A stretch of DNA of 39,483 bases from [Flexibacter] sp. ATCC 35208 (GTDB lineage Bacteria > Bacteroidota > Bacteroidia > Chitinophagales > Chitinophagaceae): positions 3,126-42,608 of the forward strand of contig NZ_MTKN01000070.1 of NCBI RefSeq assembly GCF_001975825.1. Reading direction: 5' to 3'. Below are positions 1 through 8,208 of this stretch, one piece after another. Under the pieces are notes generated by a model. That model saw only the letters and a list, made by a program, of their open reading frames with translations, made no database searches and was not told where the DNA came from. Position 1 is the first letter of the stretch; each line of letters opens with the position of its first letter. The position numbers and the translations under genes are program-made.

Positions 1-5
1 TTTAG

Positions 6-197
6 AAAATATTATTTTGCAAAATACGCGAGCTGAACAAAATTAGTGTTGCTCTTAAAAGTACTTTCTCCATTAATCAACATATTAATTATTCCTGGAG
101 AAGTGAAACTGACTTTGATATTGTACTAAATTTATATCACGATGAAGGAGAAAAAGCCGAATGTAATATTAAAGATATTCAACAAAAATGGCGGTGA
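6..197 (+). pseudogene. C-terminal tail of an unidentified upstream gene
   Basis: From base 6 to a TGA at 195-197 one frame is open for 63 codons, after an in-frame TAG at 3-5 and with no ATG. It runs into the start of the next gene. Its residues NLYHD, just before the 131-aa gene's start, recur in the same relative position upstream of the second gene copy near 10731-10747, where they end in a stop that overlaps the ATG (ATGA). This suggests that an ancestral gene ended with NLYHD and was translationally coupled to the downstream gene, and that here the stop was lost. The family is not recognised and the upstream part lies outside the window or is lost. An open stretch this short could be chance; the shared tail is the main support. 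Confidence 0.3.
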
Positions 198-537
198 AAG
201 TGAGTTCGTTAAAATAATTACAGAGGACAATGAAGACAATTATTCAGCTCAACTTAAAGGCCTTTCTGAGGATGAAAAGGGGTTAATTATTTTCAAAGAA
301 GACGATGACAACTGGGTCTTAATTACAAAAAAACGCATAAGGTCCGCCTCAAAAGGAGTAGGATATGAGATTTTCCTCGAGGATTTGGAAGAGGTGGAGC
401 ATTGCCGTGAAAGTCTTGAAGCTTATCGGCATAAATTTATTTTAACTGATAAGGATAATAACAAGCATACACTATATTTTGATGAAATAAATGCCTTTAT
501 GACTATGACGCAGGTTATCTTCTTCCTTGCACGGTGA
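142..537 (+). CDS. Immunity-like hypothetical protein, possible PH-like fold (copy 1)
   Basis: A 131-aa acidic, soluble protein with no signal peptide or membrane segment. I do not recognise a named family. The middle (roughly residues 45-100) has the pattern WVLITKKRIR, then alternating hydrophobic strands and a final helix ending VIFFLAR, which is how small bacterial PH-like domains read; this is fold inference only. It is the only full-length member of a three-copy family in the window: a 3'-truncated copy at 10742-11092 and a 5'-truncated copy at 10424-10681. Family expansion with broken copies, AT-rich sequence and a decayed neighbour on the opposite strand resemble the immunity-gene arrays beside polymorphic toxins, but no toxin gene is visible here. 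The ATG at 142 is the only good start, and it overlaps an upstream open frame. Confidence 0.7.
   Translation: MKEKKPNVILKIFNKNGGESEFVKIITEDNEDNYSAQLKGLSEDEKGLIIFKEDDDNWVLITKKRIRSASKGVGYEIFLEDLEEVEHCRESLEAYRHKFILTDKDNNKHTLYFDEINAFMTMTQVIFFLAR
151..473 (+). repeat. Long direct repeat, left copy
   Basis: Bases 151-473 align without gaps to 10754-11076 in the same orientation at roughly nine identical bases in ten by eye. The match lies inside the immunity-like genes. It stops sharply after CATACACT at 466-473 (11069-11076 in the right copy), while on the 5' side a weaker match extends through AATTTATATCA before the start codons. The two copies bracket about 10.6 kb. Confidence 0.9.
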
Positions 538-540
538 TAA

Positions 541-933
541 TCCTCCGCAGTTGCTTAAGGCGCTGGTGTCGTAATATTTGGTCTAGGAGGTCATAGCCAA
601 TAAAATCATAACTGTCTATTGGGGTTAACAAACAATCGGTTTCTGGCTCAATAACAACAGTCAGGAGATTAAATCTTTTAATATCTTTTTTTTCAGCACA
701 TGGTCTAATGTTCTATAGAACCCCGTTTCATGGTATCCATCAATGACTATTTCTTTCCAGTCTTCTTCACTTGTTCGATCAGTCTCAACTAAAACTTCAT
801 TAATGCTGGTGTCAATCGAAACGAGTTCAGTTAATTGTGTGAGCTTGCTCCATTCGATATAGTTGGTCCATGCAAGAATGTCGGCACCATTTTCATTATT
901 GAATTTTGCTCGGGCGGTATAAAAGAATATCAT
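541..933 (-). pseudogene. Broken immunity-like gene with two frameshifts
   Basis: An intact reading frame from the ATG at 933 gives 90 aa and stops at 661. The protein sequence continues in another frame: an extra base in the run of eight A (minus strand; T run 686-693) would join it to a frame reading IEPETDCLLTPIDSYDFIGYDLLD. A second shift after that leads to YDTSALSNCGG, which ends about 541 where the sequence of the neighbouring convergent gene begins. The pieces read as one protein of about 130 residues or more, resembling from memory a family of small hypothetical proteins near toxin genes that contain GYDLLD and a later S-x-L-x-N-C-G-G motif. The 3' end looks replaced by the tail of the 131-aa gene. 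A sequencing error could explain the homopolymer shift but not both lesions plus the lost end. Confidence 0.6.
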
Positions 934-1043
934 CAGTTAAATTGGCTAATGTTTTCGCAAAGTAAATGCTATTCTGCGCTTCCTAACTGACTTGTCATTA
1001 AACGCTCTTCGCCTTTTGCAAGCGCATCTAATTTGATTATACA

Positions 1044-1406
1044 TTATTTGTTATAAGTTATTCTATCATTTTCCTTGGGTATTAAAGCAACCTCATATTT
1101 GAGGTTCCATTCCTTGATACTTTCCAAGATAGGTAAAAAGGCTAACCCCTTTTCAGACAACCGGTAATCCACCCTTGGCGGCAGTTCCTTATAGGCTATT
1201 CTAATTAGCAGCCCATCTTCTTCCAGCTCCTTAAGTTGTTCGGTCAGTACTTTTCTTGAAATATGCGGAATAATGGAATCCATCTGACCAAAACGCACGG
1301 TACGGGTACCGATCACATTGATGATGATCGGTTTCCATTTATTCCCGATTGTACCAATTGCCCTTGTAAAGGAGCAGTTTGAAGCGCAAAATCTCTCGTC
1401 TCTCAT
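1044..1406 (-). CDS. HxlR-family transcriptional regulator
   Basis: A 120-aa winged helix-turn-helix protein of the HxlR family, within the family's usual length. Visible hallmarks are GNKWKPIII at 21-29 in the first helix, the recognition-helix segment ISRKVLTEQLKELEEDGLL at about 49-67, and the wing PPRVDYRLSEKG at 76-87. Two cysteines near the N-terminus (C7 and C11) occupy the region where redox- or quinone-sensing members such as YodB and HypR carry their reactive cysteine. It is divergent from an operon of two short-chain dehydrogenases and an F420-reductase-like protein, which it probably represses, in keeping with the family's role in electrophile and quinone responses. The shared 104-bp promoter region carries TTAC/GTAA half-sites. 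The effector is not known from sequence. Confidence 0.9.
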   Translation of the reverse strand: MRDERFCASNCSFTRAIGTIGNKWKPIIINVIGTRTVRFGQMDSIIPHISRKVLTEQLKELEEDGLLIRIAYKELPPRVDYRLSEKGLAFLPILESIKEWNLKYEVALIPKENDRITYNK

Positions 1407-1419
1407 GATTTAAATTTTG

Positions 1420-1459
1420 TAGTTACCTGACAGTAACCAGATTCAATTCTAATAGTTAC
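1420..1459. promoter_or_regulatory. Candidate HxlR operator half-sites
   Basis: The divergent intergenic region has an inverted repeat GTTAC (1422-1426), six bases, GTAAC (1433-1437). The half-site TAGTTAC recurs at 1420-1426 and 1453-1459. The spacing resembles TACT-N7-AGTA-type operators of YodB-like HxlR proteins. The second TAGTTAC falls where a -33 element would sit relative to the -7 box at 1479-1486, so binding there would block the operon promoter. Confidence 0.5.
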
Positions 1460-1478
1460 AAATATAAACTATCAATGG

Positions 1479-1486
1479 TAGCTTTG
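1479..1486 (+). promoter_or_regulatory. -7 promoter box of the SDR operon
   Basis: TAGCTTTG matches the Bacteroidota -7 consensus TAnnTTTG and lies 24 bases before the ATG at 1511. There is no clear TTTG -33 box; the expected position holds the TAGTTAC half-site, consistent with a regulated promoter. Confidence 0.5.
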
Positions 1487-1510
1487 TGAAACAATTAAAG
1501 AATAAATAAA

Positions 1511-2263
1511 ATGAGCAGATTAAAAAATAAGGTAGCAGTGATTACAGGCGGTAATAGCGGCATTGGTTTGGGCATTGCGTTGGAATTTAAGAAGGAAGGT
1601 GCAATGGGAGTTATTGTCGGCAGAAATCAAGAAACGTTGGACAACGCAGCGGCAAAACTGGGAAGTGGTTTTATCGCTATTAACGCCGATGTGACCAAAC
1701 TGGCTGACCTAGAGAAAGTGTTTACAACAACCGCTGAAAAATTCGGCAAGATAGATGTCGTCGTTGCCAATGCGGGTGCCGGAGCAGTAGGAACTGTAGC
1801 GACTTTTGATGAAGAAGCGTTCGACCAGGCTATTGATATAAACCTGAAAAGTGTCTACTTCACAATCCAAAAAGCACTGCCCTACATGAATGATGGTGGT
1901 TCGATCATTTTAATCGGATCTAATGCGGCCCATCGGGCCTATGCGAATTTTACACTGTATGGCGCCGCAAAAGCGGCAGTGATATATTTGGCCAAAGGTT
2001 TCTCCAGCGACCTTTTGGATAGAAAGATTCGAGCAAATATAATCACACCGGGCACCACGGATACCCCGGCATTTGACAAGTTTGTTCCCGCAGACCAAAT
2101 GGAAGCGGTAAAAAAACACTTTGCCGATCAAATGCCAATCGGCAGGATTGGACAACCATCTGATATCGGTAAAACAGCCGTTTTTTTAGCCTCTGATGAT
2201 TCTTCGTTTATGCTAGGTGCCGAACTCTTGGTGGATGGCGGCATGACCTATTTATCTAAATAA
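1511..2263 (+). CDS. Short-chain dehydrogenase/reductase (SDR), classical type
   Basis: A 250-aa cytosolic NAD(P)-dependent oxidoreductase of the classical SDR family, of normal length. The cofactor-binding motif TGGNSGIG is at 12-19, the NAGA motif at 87-90, the structural Asn at 111, and the catalytic Ser137, Tyr150 and Lys154 (YGAAK) are all present, so it should be active. The C-terminus has the usual PSDIGKTAVFLASDDS and VDGGM segments. First gene of a three-gene operon (next start 13 bases downstream) under the divergent HxlR regulator; the substrate, perhaps a quinone or reactive carbonyl, cannot be read from the sequence. Confidence 0.92.
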   Translation: MSRLKNKVAVITGGNSGIGLGIALEFKKEGAMGVIVGRNQETLDNAAAKLGSGFIAINADVTKLADLEKVFTTTAEKFGKIDVVVANAGAGAVGTVATFDEEAFDQAIDINLKSVYFTIQKALPYMNDGGSIILIGSNAAHRAYANFTLYGAAKAAVIYLAKGFSSDLLDRKIRANIITPGTTDTPAFDKFVPADQMEAVKKHFADQMPIGRIGQPSDIGKTAVFLASDDSSFMLGAELLVDGGMTYLSK

Positions 2264-2276
2264 TTTAAAATTCTCA

Positions 2277-2906
2277 ATGAATAATCCAGAAAACAATGTA
2301 GCAAAAAGCTACGCCATTATCGGCTTTGGCAAGATCGGCCAGGCCCTGGCCAAAGCATTTGTTCGTAAAGGCATCAAAGTGTCTGTTGCTACCACACGTA
2401 CTCCGGAACGTTTTGCTGCCGAAGCCGCCGCGATCGGAAAAGAGATCATTCCCGTAACACTTGGAGATGCCGTTAAGGCGGACGTTATCTTTTTGGCGGT
2501 GCGTTTCGAGTCGCACCCGGACGTTGCAAGGGCCCTGCACGACTGGGATGGAAAGATGATCATCGATGTGACTAATGCCTACGGTGTGCCGCCCCACAAG
2601 CTGGGAGGGCTACCCTCGGCCAAATTTGTAGCGCAGGCTTTCACCAACGGGAAACTCATTAAAGGCTTTAACCATTTGGGAGCTGGTATCCTTGAAAAGG
2701 ATCCGGCCGTACATGGCGGCAATAGGGTCGTGTTCCTGGCTGGCGACGATGAGGACGCAACTTCGGAGGTCGCAACGCTTGCGGAAAGGCTTGGTTTCGC
2801 GCCAGTCAAATTGGGCAAACTTACCGATGGCGGACTGCTGGTGCAAGCGCAAGGAAATACCTGGGGACAGTTGATCTTCCAGGACCTGATCAAGTTTAAA
2901 TCTTAA
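2277..2906 (+). CDS. NADPH-dependent F420 reductase-like Rossmann protein
   Basis: A 209-aa protein with an N-terminal Rossmann fold: the dinucleotide-binding GFGKIG is at 16-21, and ATTRTPE at 39-45 carries an Arg placed to bind the 2'-phosphate of NADPH. The remainder follows the pattern of the F420 oxidoreductase/NADP-binding family (COG2085-like), including a strand DVIFLAV, and the segment FNHLGAG. Bacteroidota are not generally expected to use F420, so the actual hydride acceptor is more likely a flavin or a small substrate; that is inference. It lies between two SDR genes with gaps of only about 13 bases, so it is co-transcribed with them. The tail GNTWGQLIF is the usual closing region of this family. 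Confidence 0.8.
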   Translation: MNNPENNVAKSYAIIGFGKIGQALAKAFVRKGIKVSVATTRTPERFAAEAAAIGKEIIPVTLGDAVKADVIFLAVRFESHPDVARALHDWDGKMIIDVTNAYGVPPHKLGGLPSAKFVAQAFTNGKLIKGFNHLGAGILEKDPAVHGGNRVVFLAGDDEDATSEVATLAERLGFAPVKLGKLTDGGLLVQAQGNTWGQLIFQDLIKFKS

Positions 2907-2918
2907 ATAAAAGGAACG

Positions 2919-3677
2919 ATGAAAAAATTAGAAAACAAAGTAGCGGTAGTGACCGGCGCATCAAAAGGAATAGGCGCTGCGATTGCCAAACATTTTGCCG
3001 CAGCAGGCGCAAAAGTAGTAGTTAATTATGCCACCAGTAAAGAAAGCGCTGACAAAGTAGTTAAGGAGATTACGGATAATGGAGGTACAGCCATCTCTGT
3101 ACAGGCCGATGTATCGAATGAAACTGATGTAAACAGGTTGTTTGAAAATACCCAAAAGACTTTCGGCACACTGGACATTTTAGTAAATAACTCAGTAGCT
3201 CAAGGATACGCACCTATCGAACAGATTTCGGTGGAGGCATTTCACAAAAGTTTTAACGTAAATGTTTTAGGGCCGGTATTGACTATCCAGGCGGCGCTGA
3301 AACTTTTCAGCAATAAGGGCGGAAACATTATTAATATTAGTTCCGGTGCAAGTAAATATCCGTTGGCGAATGCATCTTTATACTCTTCAACTAAAGCAGC
3401 ACTTGATGCTTTCACTATCGCTTTATCCAAAGAATTGGGTGTTAAAAACGTTCGGATCAATTCTATTTTACCGGGCGCTACTGACACGGAAGGTGCCGCT
3501 GCCGCAGGCGTCACTGCTGGCAGCGAATATGAAAAGATGTTTGTTGAAAAAACACCGCTTGGCCGCAGGGGCCAGCCCGCAGATATCGCGAAAGTTGCTG
3601 TTTTTCTGGCCTCCGATGAGGCTGCCTGGATCACCGGTGAGCAGATTTCCGTTTCTGGCGGTATGTACGGCTTTTAA
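2919..3677 (+). CDS. Short-chain dehydrogenase/reductase, second copy in operon
   Basis: A 252-aa classical SDR, related to but clearly distinct from the first SDR of this operon. TGASKGIG at 12-19 binds the cofactor; the NNAG motif is altered to NNSV (90-93); catalytic Ser142, Tyr155 and Lys159 (YSSTK) are present. The C-terminal GQPADIAKVAVFLASDEA and SGGM segments are intact. It is close to 3-oxoacyl-ACP-reductase-like members that reduce varied carbonyls, so no specific substrate is assigned. A ribosome-binding-like AAAGGAACG precedes the ATG by a few bases. It is the last gene of the operon and is followed by a strong hairpin terminator about 100 bases downstream. Confidence 0.92.
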   Translation: MKKLENKVAVVTGASKGIGAAIAKHFAAAGAKVVVNYATSKESADKVVKEITDNGGTAISVQADVSNETDVNRLFENTQKTFGTLDILVNNSVAQGYAPIEQISVEAFHKSFNVNVLGPVLTIQAALKLFSNKGGNIINISSGASKYPLANASLYSSTKAALDAFTIALSKELGVKNVRINSILPGATDTEGAAAAGVTAGSEYEKMFVEKTPLGRRGQPADIAKVAVFLASDEAAWITGEQISVSGGMYGF

Positions 3678-3779
3678 TTTCCGTAAGCCTGAAAATGAAA
3701 GAAGATAGGCTGAAATTATAAGTGTGTAATGGCTAGGCAAAATGCATTAAATAATGGGTTCAAAAGTGTATTTCCTTTT

Positions 3780-3815
3780 AATCCCTGCTTTCGTAAGAAG
3801 CAGGGATTTTTTTCA
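3780..3815 (+). terminator. Rho-independent terminator of the SDR operon
   Basis: Perfect 11-bp stem, AATCCCTGCTT (3780-3790) and AAGCAGGGATT (3798-3808), with a 7-base loop and a T-tract after it. The rest of 3678-4009 holds no gene; it should contain the GH43 promoter, but I could not place a convincing box. Confidence 0.9.
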
Positions 3816-4009
3816 AGTTTGGTTCTGCCTTGATGACTTGTAAATATGTTTATAATATCGGAGATATTCTAGTTTTAGGACGCACTCTGGGTGACTTCTT
3901 ATGTAGCAGGAAATGGATTATCCCTGTTCATTCATTGATAATATTTATATTACAAAAACATTCACCTGAATACCATTTGACATTACATGTTACAAAATAA
4001 AAAATTGTT

Positions 4010-5611
4010 ATGAAAACCCAATTAAATCGCCTTGACCGGTTAACACTCGCTATTGGAATTTTACATATTTTTAGTTTCCTACCAATAAAGGCACAGCAAC
4101 AAAAAGCACATAATCCTATCATCTATGCCGACGTACCGGATCTGTCTATAATTAGAGTAGGCAATAACTATTATATGAGCAGTACAACTATGCACATGAG
4201 CCCCGGCCTGCCCATCATGAAATCGACTGATCTGGTAAACTGGAAATTGATTGGCTATGCTTACGACACGTTAGGCAATATGGATGAACTTAATCTCAGG
4301 AACGGCAAGAATACGTACGGCAGGGGGTCCTGGGCCAGTAGCCTGCGTTATCATAATGGCAAATATTACGTCACCACCTTTTCCCAAACCACAGGCAAAA
4401 CTTATATCTATTCCACAAAAGACATAGAAAAGAGTGCATGGAAAGGTGTTGCATTTAAACCGATGATGCACGACCACTCGCTTTTTTTCGATGACGATGG
4501 CAAAGCATACCTGGTGTATGGTAGTGGTAAAATAAGACTGGTAGAATTAAACAGTGAACTCACAGGTATTGCATCAGGCAGCGAACAGGTGATCATTGAA
4601 AACGCCAGCCTTCCCACCTCGACTTCAGGTAGCCGGGAGGGCTTGCCGGCTGAGGGGTCACAATTATTCAAAATAAAGGGCAGGTACTATCTTTTCAACA
4701 TTACCTGGCCTGCTGGCGGACAACGATCCGTAGTGATACACAGGGCAGATAAAATAACAGGTCCCTGGGAAGGGAAAACAGCCCTTCAGGATAAAGGGGT
4801 AGCGCAAGGCGGTCTTATAGATATGCCTGATGGCAGATGGTTCGCCTACCTGTTTAGGGACAACGGCGCTGTAGGACGCATACCTTACTTAGTTCCCGTA
4901 AAGTGGGAAAACGGCTGGCCTGTACTGGGTGATGATGGAAAAGTACCCATGGCTCTGAATCTCACCGCCAATCAATCGCTCTCTCCGGGCATTGTGGCAT
5001 CCGATGAATTTAACCGTGGGTTACAAGATGCGTCCTTTCCTTTGGCTTGGCAATGGAATCATCAACCAGATAACGAATTATGGTCACTGAAAGGAAGGAA
5101 AGGGTTTTTACGCCTGACCACCGGCATAGTGAACAGGGATTTCCTGCAGGCAAGGAACACCTTGACGCAGCGGACTTTTGGGCCTACATCTTCTGCCTGT
5201 ACATCGGTTGATGTATCCAGTATGAAAGACGGTGATTTTGCCGGTCTTTGCCTTTTGCAAAAGGATTTCGGACTGTTAGGCGTAAAAATTAATGGAACAA
5301 AGAGAACATTGGTCATGGTAAATGCCTCAGGTGATAATACTGAAGAAGTTGCCCATATAGCGTTGAATAAAAGTACTATTTACCTGAAAGCAGATTGCAA
5401 TTTTACCGACAGAAAAGATATTGCCAGGTTCTATTATAGTCTTGACGGTAAATCGTGGAATTCTATCGGCACACCATTGCAAATGAAGTATACGCTACCG
5501 CACTTCATGGGATATAGATTTGGTTTGTTCAACTACGCGACCAAAGAACCTGGAGGATATGCCGATTTTGACTATTTCCGTATCTCAGACGAGATCATGG
5601 TAAAAGAATAA
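4010..5611 (+). CDS. Secreted GH43 beta-xylosidase/arabinofuranosidase
   Basis: A 533-aa protein with a signal peptide (about 1-29) and an N-terminal five-bladed GH43 catalytic domain (about 35-320). The expected catalytic residues are visible: general base Asp44 in YADVPD, the pKa-modulating Asp155 in MHDHSLFF, and general acid Glu215 in LPAEGSQLF. Residues about 335-525 form a beta-sandwich typical of the C-terminal domain of beta-xylosidases (FNRGLQ, LAWQWNHQP, FGLFNYA). It should release xylose or arabinose from the ends of xylo-oligosaccharides, in the periplasm or outside. It stands alone, about 6 kb upstream of the xylan locus that starts with the HTCS gene, separated from it by the PAS protein and an accessory patch. 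Exact substrate and GH43 subfamily are not assigned. Confidence 0.9.
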   Translation: MKTQLNRLDRLTLAIGILHIFSFLPIKAQQQKAHNPIIYADVPDLSIIRVGNNYYMSSTTMHMSPGLPIMKSTDLVNWKLIGYAYDTLGNMDELNLRNGKNTYGRGSWASSLRYHNGKYYVTTFSQTTGKTYIYSTKDIEKSAWKGVAFKPMMHDHSLFFDDDGKAYLVYGSGKIRLVELNSELTGIASGSEQVIIENASLPTSTSGSREGLPAEGSQLFKIKGRYYLFNITWPAGGQRSVVIHRADKITGPWEGKTALQDKGVAQGGLIDMPDGRWFAYLFRDNGAVGRIPYLVPVKWENGWPVLGDDGKVPMALNLTANQSLSPGIVASDEFNRGLQDASFPLAWQWNHQPDNELWSLKGRKGFLRLTTGIVNRDFLQARNTLTQRTFGPTSSACTSVDVSSMKDGDFAGLCLLQKDFGLLGVKINGTKRTLVMVNASGDNTEEVAHIALNKSTIYLKADCNFTDRKDIARFYYSLDGKSWNSIGTPLQMKYTLPHFMGYRFGLFNYATKEPGGYADFDYFRISDEIMVKE

Positions 5612-5763
5612 AGCCTCTCCAGCCCTGACTGGCAATTTCTTTTGCAGCATTATTAGCACCTATCTGTTTTTTAGCAGGGGCTATTGAAATATTTAACGCA
5701 ACAAAAGATGTAAAAAATACTTATGCAGAATCCTGTGTACTTTGGGGTACTTTACTTTTCAAT

Positions 5764-7668
5764 TCACGCTTTACGCGTTCGAATTGCTAATATCCTGCTA
5801 ACTGCACTACCGGGGGTTACAGCAATGCCAATGTATCCATAAATATTGTTGTCAGCGTCTCTCAGGGGTGTAAAAATTGATTGTATTTGTATTTCGCTGC
5901 TATCCTTTCTTACATAAGTCCAATTCCGTAGTTCGGTGCACACCATTTCCTGTATTTTAGGCAATGACTTAATGCCGGTCCTTTTTCCTCGTTTTGTTTT
6001 ATCTGGGCAAGATAAAAACAGTCCAGGAGAGTGTTTGCCTATTACTTCATCTGCTGTATAACCAAGCATTTTTTCGGCTTCTTTATTAAAGACTATAACG
6101 ATTCCATTTATGTCTGTAGCGAAGACTCCTATACCTATGGGTGTGTTCAAAATATCTTCGAATAGCTTTTGCGATTTTGACGTTTCTATCTTTTCACGTT
6201 TGCTTTCATCAATGTCCTGGAAAGTGCCGTATATTTTAGTACATATACCATCTTTATAGTTAGAGCTACCTGTGGCCCTGACCCATTTTTCATTTCCCTG
6301 TTCTGTTATGATCTGTAGCTCTAAGTCCCAGGGAATACCTTCTGCAATTGCCAACTCTATAACTCTTTTAATACTATCTCTGCTATAACCCTGTTTGTAA
6401 AAATTGATTGCGTTTTCCAATTCAGGAACATATTTTGAATCAACTCCATGGATACTCTTTGTGATAGCTGTCCAGTGCAGGATGTTAGTCTCAATATTTA
6501 GCTCCCAGCCACCAATGGAAACAGAATTTTGGGTTTGCAGTAGTAAGTATTTATATAGTTCTTCTGATGCACAAAGAGCATCTCTGGTATCAGTGATATC
6601 AGTAAGATCGCGTGTTACTTTAGTGAAACCAATTACTTCTCCGTAATCGTCGTGTATGGCTGTCATAATTATACTTCCCCAAAATCTCGATCCATCTTTT
6701 CTTATACGCCATCCCTCATCTGTGGCTACTCCTTTTTTTTCGGCGTGGCTTAGTAATCTTTGTGGGCGGAGATTATTTTGGTCGTATTCAGAGTAAAAAA
6801 CACTGAAATGCTTGCCAATGATCTCCTCAGCTGTATATCCTTTTATCTTTTCAGCACCTTTGTTCCAGTTTTCCACCTTGCCATTTTTGTCCAGCAATAG
6901 TATTGCGTAATCATCGATCTCTTCTACCATTTTATTAAAACGGATTGCTCTTAGGTCCTTTACAGCAATGGATTCAGCCACAATTTCCTTGATTTTCACG
7001 TCAAATTCATTGGTCGCCTGCTCAAACATTGTTAACCACTCACGATCAACATCAGGATATTCATCTTTAAACAGGCTAATCAAACTCATAATTGTTGTAA
7101 GTGGTTGCCTGATTTGATGTGATTGCAGCTGTGCTACTTTCATCAGTGCATTGTTTTTTGCATCTTTTTCCGCTATCTGATATTGAAGTTCTTTATGCCC
7201 CAACTCTAACTCCAGTAGGCAGGAAACCTGGCGAGCGAATAATTTAAGTGTTTCTTGCTGCTTTTCATCTATCCAGTTGGGCTTAGTGTCATAAATGCAT
7301 AAGGTACCTAGTTTAATGCCATTTTCAATAACAATTGGTACACCTGCATAAAATCTAATATAGGGTTCTGAGCTTACCAGGGGATTGGTCTTAAAGCGAT
7401 CGTCTGCTGTAGTATCCGGCACTATTAACAAATTCTCTTCATCAATTACATAATTGTTGAAAGAGGTCTCCTGGGGTATTACTTCTACATCTGCTCCAGG
7501 CTTAACTTTTAACCAATTAAAATCATCGTCCAGTAAAGCAATTAGAGCTACAGGCTTTCCACACAAACTGGCGACCAGATCTAAAATATCTTGGAATTCT
7601 TTCTTTTTATAAATATCGATTTTCAAAATTTTTTCAATCGATGAGATTCTATCCGCTCCACTTTTCAT
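5764..7668 (-). CDS. GAF/HisKA-like/triple-PAS signalling protein without ATPase
   Basis: A 634-aa cytosolic sensor. Residues about 18-155 are a GAF domain (GVPIVIENGIKLGTLCIYD). Residues about 175-235 resemble a kinase dimerisation helix with an H-box, QLQSHQIRQPLTTI, where His184 could be the phospho-acceptor. Three PAS domains follow at about 250-360 (ENWNKGAEKIKGYTAEEIIG), 380-490 and 500-617 (IVFNKEAEKMLGYTADEVIG). There is no HATPase, REC, GGDEF or HTH domain. The order, H-box before the PAS repeats, and the missing ATPase mean it cannot autophosphorylate as written. It may be truncated, since the last PAS domain ends in an unusual basic tail, or it may work in trans with another kinase. 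No partner gene is adjacent. Function beyond signal sensing is not assignable. Confidence 0.8.
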   Translation of the reverse strand: MKSGADRISSIEKILKIDIYKKKEFQDILDLVASLCGKPVALIALLDDDFNWLKVKPGADVEVIPQETSFNNYVIDEENLLIVPDTTADDRFKTNPLVSSEPYIRFYAGVPIVIENGIKLGTLCIYDTKPNWIDEKQQETLKLFARQVSCLLELELGHKELQYQIAEKDAKNNALMKVAQLQSHQIRQPLTTIMSLISLFKDEYPDVDREWLTMFEQATNEFDVKIKEIVAESIAVKDLRAIRFNKMVEEIDDYAILLLDKNGKVENWNKGAEKIKGYTAEEIIGKHFSVFYSEYDQNNLRPQRLLSHAEKKGVATDEGWRIRKDGSRFWGSIIMTAIHDDYGEVIGFTKVTRDLTDITDTRDALCASEELYKYLLLQTQNSVSIGGWELNIETNILHWTAITKSIHGVDSKYVPELENAINFYKQGYSRDSIKRVIELAIAEGIPWDLELQIITEQGNEKWVRATGSSNYKDGICTKIYGTFQDIDESKREKIETSKSQKLFEDILNTPIGIGVFATDINGIVIVFNKEAEKMLGYTADEVIGKHSPGLFLSCPDKTKRGKRTGIKSLPKIQEMVCTELRNWTYVRKDSSEIQIQSIFTPLRDADNNIYGYIGIAVTPGSAVSRILAIRTRKA

Positions 7669-8208
7669 TCGACATAACTTTAATATAATTAATCAGTAAG
7701 AAGGTAAAATGAGGCACAATAACCTAATTTACAGAACTATATACGATGATTTAGGGCAGTTAGACTTTCAGGTAAAGTTTTTTCACTCGTTTTTAGGGGC
7801 CCCCAACGGTTAGATTTTACAATTGTTAGCTTTTAAGTGTAGTCTTAAAACTCAAATATCATTTTATTAATTAATGTTATTATTTGATTTTCAATAATCC
7901 TTCGATAAGCAAGTTTGACAATTGTCCATCCTTTCCGACATATTTAATATCAAAGGATATCAGGAGGCACCTAGAACATAGGCTTTATGGGCCTTTTGTG
8001 TTTTTGGGGTGTAGTTTAGGTGAATCGGTATCGATGTTTCTGAAGCATAAAGAGTGAATTAACTTAGTAATTCACAGATTATTAATGTATAACTCATTGT
8101 TATTTATTTCGTAAGAAGGGGTTGGGTCGTTCTTGATTGATGTGATTTCAATTCATTTTTCGTGGCTTGTGAGTGAAGTATTGGTGAATTGGTTTTAAAC
8201 ACGTAAAA
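7669..8208. other. 540-bp AT-rich intergenic region
   Basis: No gene is visible on either strand. It must hold the promoter of the PAS protein (minus strand) and originally that of the integrase (plus strand). The only clear structure is the inverted repeat at 8054-8075. Confidence 0.6.
8054..8075. repeat. Perfect 8-bp inverted repeat upstream of integrase fragment
   Basis: GTGAATTA (8054-8061) and TAATTCAC (8068-8075) around a 6-base spacer. No T-tract follows, so it is not an obvious terminator. An arm-type integrase site or an operator are possible in view of the arm-domain gene 134 bases downstream; this is a guess from position. Confidence 0.4.

Noticed and set aside
1910..2893. Several long minus-strand open frames over the SDR and F420-reductase-like genes
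   Set aside because: They are antisense shadows of well-supported genes; none has a recognisable domain or RBS.
7669..8208. Search for a tRNA or attachment site beside the integrase fragment
   Set aside because: No cloverleaf or tRNA 3' end and no matching direct repeats were found; only one inverted repeat is clear.
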